Assembly: GCA_937943625.1 (NCBI GenBank)
Contig: CALEAD010000002.1
Location: 1 to 64,000 of the forward strand
DNA from: an uncultured Anaerolineae bacterium
GTDB lineage: Bacteria; Chloroflexota; Anaerolineae; Promineifilales; Promineifilaceae
DNA: 64,000 nucleotides
Direction: 5' to 3'
Shown in pieces: positions 57,898-64,000 of this stretch. The notes under the pieces were generated by a model. It searched no databases and had not been told where the DNA came from. It saw only the letters and a list, made by a program, of their open reading frames with translations. How positions within the stretch are numbered: the first letter of the stretch is position 1; each line of letters opens with the position of its first letter. Made by a program: the position numbers and the translations under genes.

Positions 57898-60800
57898 ATA
57901 ACAAACTCTTCCTGGGGCGCGTTGAGGAACAAAAGCAGTTTAGAGCGGCCCTGAAAGAGCTGCTTGATACCAATCAAGACGATGAATTTCCTTACATTTG
58001 CCTGCTGTATGGGGATGGGGGCATTGGCAAAACAACGCTGGCCAAACGTTTTCGCGATATTGCCTTGGGAGAAAAACCGTTTGCCAGCGCTTACCAATAC
58101 CTTTGGGTAGATTGGGACGACGAGCGCAAAAAGCTGGCTGGCTTGCAGGTTGGCCGTGAATATGTCACTGCCGATGCCGTGTTCAAAGGTATCTACACGG
58201 CCGTTATCCGCGAAAAATGGGGACGCCACTTTCCCGCCTATCGCAAAGCAATCAAACAGACTGACGAAGCCGAACAAAAAGTTGCAGAAATCCTCACCAG
58301 CGAAGACTCCTGGGAAGAGCTGGCTGCTTTTCGCAGCATGGGCGTTAACCTCATCGCCAAAATTATCCGCACGCGCGTGCCCATGATTGGCGACAAGGGC
58401 GAGGAACTGGTCACCGCCTTTCTGGATGCCGGCGTGCAAATTGGCGCCGAACAGGCCGCCAAATTGCGCGCTACGCTGGAAACCTACCTGCGTGCTCGCC
58501 TCAAACCTGACTACTTTGACCACTTCCTCAACCCCAATGAACAACTGGCCTATGCGTTGGCACGCGGGCTGGAAAAAGTTGCCGAAAAAAAGCGCCTGAT
58601 CGTCTTTCTCGACTCCTACGAAGTCGTAGACCGTGCCGATATCTGGCTGCGCGCCGTCATTCGCGGTGCCGGTCCGCGCGTGATGTGGGTGCTGAGCGAC
58701 CGCAACGACCTGCTGCACAGCCGCCAGTTTGGCAACGAATACTTCAAAGGGTACGCTGACGACATTCCCCGTCGTCTCATTGCTTATCGCATGCGCCCAC
58801 TGGCGCTAGACGATATTCAGCAATACTTTGCGGTTCAGGGGCGCAACCTGAGCGCCCCTGAACTGGAGGCTATCAGTCGCCTAACGCGCGGCATTCCCCT
58901 GGCCGTGCAAGAAGTGGCAGATATGCTCAATGCGGGCGCCTCCCTGGCAGAAGTAGTGGGGGATACGGCCGAAGTGATCGCCAGCGATCAGGTGGTGCGC
59001 AAGATGACCGATCGCTACATGCAGCACGTGGTGGCCGAGGCAGACAAGAAAGCGATTTACGCGCTGGCCCTGGCCAATGGCGATGTGGATATTTTGCGCG
59101 CCATGCTTGCCCCGGAAGAGGGGCAAGCTTTTGACCTGGATGGCCTGATTCACCGCCTGGAGCGCGATTATGCTTCCGTACATGCGGACCGTGCCCGCCT
59201 GCACGATGATCCCGCCCTGTTTATTCGCGAATATCTGAAGGCGGAAGTGCGCCGCAGTGGCAAGCAAATACGCCAGCTCAACCAAGGCGCCGTGGGTGTG
59301 CTGCGCCAGCGCTTGCGTCTCATTGAAGAAAAAACGAAGCGATTGGAAGATCGCTGCACCGATGAAAACTGGGTACGGTCCGTCATAACGCTGGCACAGT
59401 TTCTTTTCTGGCTGGATGAGAAAGAGGCGTGGGGTTGGCTTCTGCCCCACTACGTGGCCGGGCTGGCTTATAACCGCGACCTGTGTGGTGGCTTGCTGCA
59501 AGTAATCGCTTCCTGGCGGGATCAGCTTAGCGAGGGGGGGCAAATGGCCTACGAGCGACTGCGCGCGGCTTACCAGCCCCATCCTGCCCCAGATGAGGAA
59601 GCGGCCATGCTCACATTGCTGGAGCGTGTGGGGCAACAGGAAATGCCGGAAGGGAAGGCGCAGCAGGAGTGGTGGGCTATTTTGTCCTGGCGACATGGCC
59701 TGCTGCACTTGCGTCAGCAAGAGATGGCCGAGGCGCTGGCGGCGCTGCAAATGGCCGAACAACAGGTACCGGCTGATGGGGAGCAGCTACGGCGACGGCT
59801 GGGAGAGGCACTGGAGGCGTGGGTGCGCCGTGCCCTGTGGCCACACGGGGAGTACGTGCCAGAGCAGGCAGCTGTGGCCGAGAAGTTGTTGCAAAAAGTG
59901 ATCACCTGGCTGCCCGACCGCCCGCACGCTTACTATTACCTGGGGGTGATGCGGGAAATGGCGGGTGACCACGTGGCGGCGCTGGCGTTTTATGAACAGA
60001 CGTTGCAGGTAGACGGCCGTTTTCTGATGGCGCACGTAGGCAGCGGCAATGTATACCGCAAGCTGGGTGACCTGGAGGCGGCGTTAAAGGCGTATCGCAA
60101 AGCCGCCCGCCTGAGCGCCAACGCTGCGGCGCCGCATGTGGGCATGGGCGAAACCTACGAAGCCCAGGGCGAGAGTGAAAAAGCGATCCGCGCCTACAAA
60201 AAAGCCATTGCCCTGGAGCCGCACCTGGTTCAGCCCTATTTGCGCCTGGCAGAGCTATATCTGCGCAACGGCCGTTTGGCCGATGCCCTGACTGCCTACC
60301 AGACCGCCCTCAGCCAGAACCCGAATAGCGCCCAGGCGCACTACGGAATGGGGCGGGTCTACGCCCGGCAAGAGCTGTTTAACGAGGCGCGTGATGCCTT
60401 TCGCCACGCCACGATACTTGACCCCCACTTTGCTGCTCCCTTCATCAGCCTGGGCGACCTGTATCAGACCGGCAACCAGTGGGATGAAGCAATCGGCGCC
60501 TATCAGCGCGCCATTATTCTGGCTCCCCAGGACCCTGCTCCCCGACGCGGGCTGGGTGACACCTACCGCAAACTGGGGCGCACTGTCGAGGCGCAGACGC
60601 TCTATGAACAGGCGCTTGCCCTGGGCGCTGACGCTACCGAAATTCGCTACCGCCTGGGAGACGTATACCGCGACCTGGGGCGCTACAACGACGCTCTGGC
60701 GGCCTACCAGCAGGTGGCGCTGGAGAGCGAATCTGAGGATGCCGTCAGTGTACGCCTGGGCGAATTGTACCTGCGCCTGGGGCGCTATGAAGACGCCCTG

Positions 60801-63800
60801 GATGCTTTTCGTCATGCGCTGGCGCTGAATGGGCGTGACGCGCGCGCCCATAGCGGCCTGGGAGATGCCTGCCGCCTGTTAGGGCTGTTTGCCGAAGCAC
60901 AACAAGCCTACGAAACGGCCGTTGCCCTGGATGATACCCTGGCCGACGCACACCTGGGGTTGGGGCTGCTGCATCTGCGCGCCAGAGCCTTCAGCACAGC
61001 TGCACACGCCTTCACCCAGGCGTTACAGCAAAACCCCCGCTTGGCCGAAGCTCACAGCGGCCTGGGGCAGGCGCAAACTGAACTGGGCAACTACGAAAGC
61101 GCCTACAAAGCCTATTTGCAAGCCATCTCCCTGGCTCCCGAAGCAGCCGCACCTCTGGTAGGCATGGGGCAACTGCTGCTGCGCATCGGCCGCCCGCGCG
61201 AAGCGCAGGCCGCACTGCAAAAAGCCATCGAGCTAGAACCCGACAACCCGGCCGCACACACCGGTCTGGGGCAGGTTAAAGCGGCGGCTAACGCCATTGA
61301 AGAAGCGATTGCCGCCTACCGGCGCGCCCTTGCCGCCGATAGCAGCTACCTGCCTGCTTACCAGGCGTTAGGCGATGCCTACCACGCGCTGCAACAGCCA
61401 GCAGCCGCCTTACAGGCCTATCAACAGGTGTTAGCTCAAGATGCGCAGCACAACCTATCTTATGTAAATCTTGGCGACGTGGCCGCCGCCCTGGGCAATG
61501 ACCAGGAGGCATTGGCAGCCTATGAGCAGGCGCTCCAGCGACATGGCCCCTCGCTGGCTGTATACCTGGGCCTGGGCAACGCCCACTATAAGCTGGGGCA
61601 ATATGACCAGGCTGTGCAGGCATACCAGCAGGCATTGCAGCAAGACGGCCGTTCTGCGCGCGCCTGCTATGGCCTGGGCCAGGTGTATGCGGCACAGGGG
61701 CAGCCGCAAAAGGCAATGTCTGCCTACCAGCAGGCCATCCAGCGTGATGCGCGTGACCCCATGCCCTACGTAGGCGTGGGCGACCTCTACCGCCAGCAGT
61801 CAGAGTGGCGCAAGGCGCGTGCCGCCTACCAGAAAGCGCTCGACCTGGATGCAACTTGCGCTGCGGCGCAGATGGGGCTGGGTGCCGTTTACCTGGCGCA
61901 AAAAGAGTGGGATCAGGCGCAGCGCGCCTATCAAGAAGCAGTGCGCCTGGCCCCTGACAGTGCCCAGGCCTACGTGGGGCTGGGAGACACTGCCTACCAG
62001 AAAAAACAGTTGCACGAAGCGCGCCAGGCTTATCAAACGGCCGTTTCCCTACAACCAACGCTTAGCACTGCCCACATTGGCCTTGGCAACACCTACCTGG
62101 CCCAGGCGCAGCACGCCCAGGCTCTCAGCGCCTATCAGCAGGCGCTGGCGCACGGCAGTGGCAACGGCGCCTTTCCCTATCACCATCTGGCGTTAGTGCA
62201 GGTGGCGCTGGGCAACCTGGACGATGCCGTCTACGCCTATCGGCAGGCCATTGCCCAGGGACAACAGAGCGCTGGGCTGTACACGGGCCTAGGTGATGCT
62301 TACTTACAACAGGCAAAATTGGCTGAAGCGCGCGAAAGCTACCAGCAGGCCTTACAGCTTAATCCGCACAGTGCACCCGCGCATGTGGGGCTTGGGCACA
62401 TTTACCGGCGCAGCGGCAAGCAAGAGGAAGCTATTCTGGCCTATCAGCGGGCACTGGAGTTTGACCCGCGGGCGGCGGCTGCCTACCTGGGGTTGGGTGA
62501 CATCTACTGCCACACCCAACCGGAGCAGGCGCTGCTCTTTTACCAGCGTGTCTTACAGCTTGCGCCGCTTTCCGCCCATGCGCATTATGGGTTAGGCCAG
62601 GCGTACCTGGCTCTGGAACGGTGTGCGGAGGCGCGGGAGGCCTTTTTGAAGGCTAGCGACTTGGAACCGCAAAACCCTGCCCCTCTGGCGGGGTTGGGCA
62701 TGGCCTGGTTACGCAGCGGGCAGGCGGAAAAGGCGCGCGCAGCGTTGCAAAAAGCCCAAAAACTGGATGCGCGTTATGCGGGTGTGTACGTTGGGCTGGG
62801 GCTGCTCCATGCGCAGCAGCAAGAATGGCAGGAAGCGGTTGCCTGCTACCAACAGGCCATTGAGCTAAACCCGCACGATACGGCCGTTTATGCCTACCTG
62901 GGTGATGCATATGTGCAGCTAGGGCAGGATGAGGCGGCGCTGCACGCCTATGAGCAGACGCTTGGTCAAAATCCGCACGCCGTTGGGGCGCTGATGGGGC
63001 TGGCACGGCTGTTGCAAAAGCGTGGCGAAACGGAACCAGCCATGCAAATGTACCGGCGCGTGATGCAGCGCGAACCGCAGAATAGCGAAGCTGCAATTGG
63101 CCTGGGGGATTTGCACCTGGCAATGGGACAGTACGAAGAGGCTGTGCAGGCCTATCGCCTGGCGCAGCAGCCAGGGCTGGAAACGGCCGTGCTCTACAGC
63201 AAGCTGGGCGATGCCTTGCGCCTGGCCGGGCGCGCCATAGATGCCCATGTAGCCTACCATCGCGCCCTGCAGCTTGATCCCCAGCAGGCAGATGCTCTCG
63301 CCGGCCTGGGCTGGCTGCACCAGCAAAAGAGCGACCATAAATCAGCCCTGATTACCTTTCGCCAGGCTATAACGTATAACGCTGCACAGCCCCTGTTTCA
63401 CATCGGCCTGGGGCGCTCACTTGCCGCCCTGGGGCGCACCCAAGAGGCGATTGCCGCCTATCAGCAGGCGCTAACCTTATCGCCGCGGCAAATTGAGGCG
63501 CACCTGGAGTTAGCTACGCTTTTCTACCAGACAGGAGAGCTAGGCAAAGCGCGTGAAGCGTACCAGCAAGCGCGCGCGCTCGACCCTTACCATGCTGCTG
63601 TTTACCAGGGATTGGCGCAGGTTTATTACGCGTGCGGTCAGTACGAAGATGCGCAAAAAGCCTTTGCCTACGCCGCAGAGCTGCGTCCTGATTGGGATGC
63701 GCCGCATACCGGGCTTGGCCAGATTCAGCAGACGCGGCGCGACTATGCCGCGGCGCTGCGCGCCTATGAAACCGCGCTGAAGTTGAACCCCACCGCCGCA

Positions 63801-64000
63801 GCGGCACACGCAGGTATGGGGCAAACCTATCACTGCCTGGGAAAATATGCTCAGGCGCGTGGCGCACTGGAGACGAGTATTCAGCTAAATCCGCAAGATA
63901 TGAGTGCGCGCATGACGCTGGCCCAGGTATTGGCAGACCTGGGGCGGCTCAACGAAGCTATTGCCGCCGTAGAAGATGCGCTGGCGCTGCAACCGGAAAC
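57873..64000 (+). CDS. Giant STAND-type NTPase with TPR array (3' end outside window)
   Basis: At least 2,042 residues, open at the window edge. ATG 57873 has GGAG at good spacing; ATG 57801 in frame is an alternative. Residues 10-420 form a STAND/AAA-type NTPase: FLGRVEEQ, Walker A GDGGIGKTT (47-55), and Walker B LIVFLDSYE (D247). A helical linker runs to about 685, then about 40 TPR units of 34 residues (G-x-x-Y-x-x-x-G-x-x-x-x-A-x-x-A-Y). No effector domain is visible yet; one may lie beyond the edge. Such proteins are often immune or stress sensors. Confidence 0.85.
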   Translation, partial: MADTFITVDNKLFLGRVEEQKQFRAALKELLDTNQDDEFPYICLLYGDGGIGKTTLAKRFRDIALGEKPFASAYQYLWVDWDDERKKLAGLQVGREYVTADAVFKGIYTAVIREKWGRHFPAYRKAIKQTDEAEQKVAEILTSEDSWEELAAFRSMGVNLIAKIIRTRVPMIGDKGEELVTAFLDAGVQIGAEQAAKLRATLETYLRARLKPDYFDHFLNPNEQLAYALARGLEKVAEKKRLIVFLDSYEVVDRADIWLRAVIRGAGPRVMWVLSDRNDLLHSRQFGNEYFKGYADDIPRRLIAYRMRPLALDDIQQYFAVQGRNLSAPELEAISRLTRGIPLAVQEVADMLNAGASLAEVVGDTAEVIASDQVVRKMTDRYMQHVVAEADKKAIYALALANGDVDILRAMLAPEEGQAFDLDGLIHRLERDYASVHADRARLHDDPALFIREYLKAEVRRSGKQIRQLNQGAVGVLRQRLRLIEEKTKRLEDRCTDENWVRSVITLAQFLFWLDEKEAWGWLLPHYVAGLAYNRDLCGGLLQVIASWRDQLSEGGQMAYERLRAAYQPHPAPDEEAAMLTLLERVGQQEMPEGKAQQEWWAILSWRHGLLHLRQQEMAEALAALQMAEQQVPADGEQLRRRLGEALEAWVRRALWPHGEYVPEQAAVAEKLLQKVITWLPDRPHAYYYLGVMREMAGDHVAALAFYEQTLQVDGRFLMAHVGSGNVYRKLGDLEAALKAYRKAARLSANAAAPHVGMGETYEAQGESEKAIRAYKKAIALEPHLVQPYLRLAELYLRNGRLADALTAYQTALSQNPNSAQAHYGMGRVYARQELFNEARDAFRHATILDPHFAAPFISLGDLYQTGNQWDEAIGAYQRAIILAPQDPAPRRGLGDTYRKLGRTVEAQTLYEQALALGADATEIRYRLGDVYRDLGRYNDALAAYQQVALESESEDAVSVRLGELYLRLGRYEDALDAFRHALALNGRDARAHSGLGDACRLLGLFAEAQQAYETAVALDDTLADAHLGLGLLHLRARAFSTAAHAFTQALQQNPRLAEAHSGLGQAQTELGNYESAYKAYLQAISLAPEAAAPLVGMGQLLLRIGRPREAQAALQKAIELEPDNPAAHTGLGQVKAAANAIEEAIAAYRRALAADSSYLPAYQALGDAYHALQQPAAALQAYQQVLAQDAQHNLSYVNLGDVAAALGNDQEALAAYEQALQRHGPSLAVYLGLGNAHYKLGQYDQAVQAYQQALQQDGRSARACYGLGQVYAAQGQPQKAMSAYQQAIQRDARDPMPYVGVGDLYRQQSEWRKARAAYQKALDLDATCAAAQMGLGAVYLAQKEWDQAQRAYQEAVRLAPDSAQAYVGLGDTAYQKKQLHEARQAYQTAVSLQPTLSTAHIGLGNTYLAQAQHAQALSAYQQALAHGSGNGAFPYHHLALVQVALGNLDDAVYAYRQAIAQGQQSAGLYTGLGDAYLQQAKLAEARESYQQALQLNPHSAPAHVGLGHIYRRSGKQEEAILAYQRALEFDPRAAAAYLGLGDIYCHTQPEQALLFYQRVLQLAPLSAHAHYGLGQAYLALERCAEAREAFLKASDLEPQNPAPLAGLGMAWLRSGQAEKARAALQKAQKLDARYAGVYVGLGLLHAQQQEWQEAVACYQQAIELNPHDTAVYAYLGDAYVQLGQDEAALHAYEQTLGQNPHAVGALMGLARLLQKRGETEPAMQMYRRVMQREPQNSEAAIGLGDLHLAMGQYEEAVQAYRLAQQPGLETAVLYSKLGDALRLAGRAIDAHVAYHRALQLDPQQADALAGLGWLHQQKSDHKSALITFRQAITYNAAQPLFHIGLGRSLAALGRTQEAIAAYQQALTLSPRQIEAHLELATLFYQTGELGKAREAYQQARALDPYHAAVYQGLAQVYYACGQYEDAQKAFAYAAELRPDWDAPHTGLGQIQQTRRDYAAALRAYETALKLNPTAAAAHAGMGQTYHCLGKYAQARGALETSIQLNPQDMSARMTLAQVLADLGRLNEAIAAVEDALALQPE

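Noticed and set aside
57843-59762. Minus-strand frames of 291 and 293 residues across the STAND gene
   Set aside because: They lie opposite a continuous + frame with clear P-loop and TPR periodicity; no motif in the minus frames.
60000-64000. Repeated units that might be a CRISPR or tandem DNA repeat
   Set aside because: The repetition is at protein level (34-residue TPR); the DNA units vary and there is no constant repeat/spacer pattern.
1-64000. tRNA, rRNA, CRISPR arrays, insertion sequences, prophage genes
   Set aside because: Scanned the gaps by eye; no cloverleaf with a GGTTCRAATCC arm, no rRNA, no transposase or phage protein recognised.

Overview
The window is about 64 kb of dense bacterial chromosome (moderate to high GC), with roughly 53 protein genes, no rRNA, tRNA, CRISPR array or insertion sequence that I can see. 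Gene content suggests a Chloroflexota bacterium, perhaps Anaerolineae/Ardenticatenia-like. The clues are sets of MglA GTPase, roadblock and PATAN proteins, multidomain hybrid kinases, a MoaD-MoaE fusion, a secreted protein with the Ig-like domain common in that phylum, and very large TPR proteins. The taxonomic call is an inference.

Layout. 1-5.2 kb holds a B12/radical-SAM protein, a secreted protein, a NurA-type nuclease and a cyclophilin. 5.8-17.6 kb is a one-strand signalling locus: an ATPase-dead histidine kinase, an OmpR-type regulator, REC-roadblock, roadblock, MglA GTPase, roadblock, PATAN-roadblock, a V4R/MetOD1-like protein, an amidoligase, a class II glutamine amidotransferase, a REC-DHp protein and a large hybrid kinase. 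17.7-31 kb is mostly housekeeping: S9 peptidase, VapBC-like pair, Sua5, ABC exporter, dNK, PlsC, GlcD, pentapeptide protein, methyltransferase, NYN-LOTUS protein, PNPOx and UbiX. 31.5-34.7 kb is an RSH/response-regulator operon. 35-40 kb is an FHA / J-vWA / PP2C / Ser-Thr kinase-propeller module. 41-57 kb runs on the + strand: moaC, moaDE, fabF, rnc, rmlD-like, rpoD, a BY-kinase, an ABC-F protein, a CoaE-GNAT fusion, a site-2 protease, a possible oriC-like DnaA-box cluster, DUF368 and a SEC-C protein. 57.87 kb to the window edge is one unfinished STAND NTPase with about 40 TPRs.

Three signals run across the genes. (1) The palindrome ACGGCCGT occurs about 90 times by eye, where one or two are expected; it resembles the cyanobacterial HIP1 situation. 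(2) A modular intergenic repeat of about 100-160 bp ends in a Shine-Dalgarno sequence directly in front of start codons; at least seven copies face their downstream gene. (3) Several other hairpin repeat families occupy the gaps.

The best candidate for an undescribed system is 5.8-17.6 kb. There a phosphorelay and a MglA/roadblock polarity-type switch are encoded with an amidoligase plus glutamine amidotransferase pair, which would be expected to make or remove amide/isopeptide bonds. Only one of the three kinase-like proteins has a complete ATPase.
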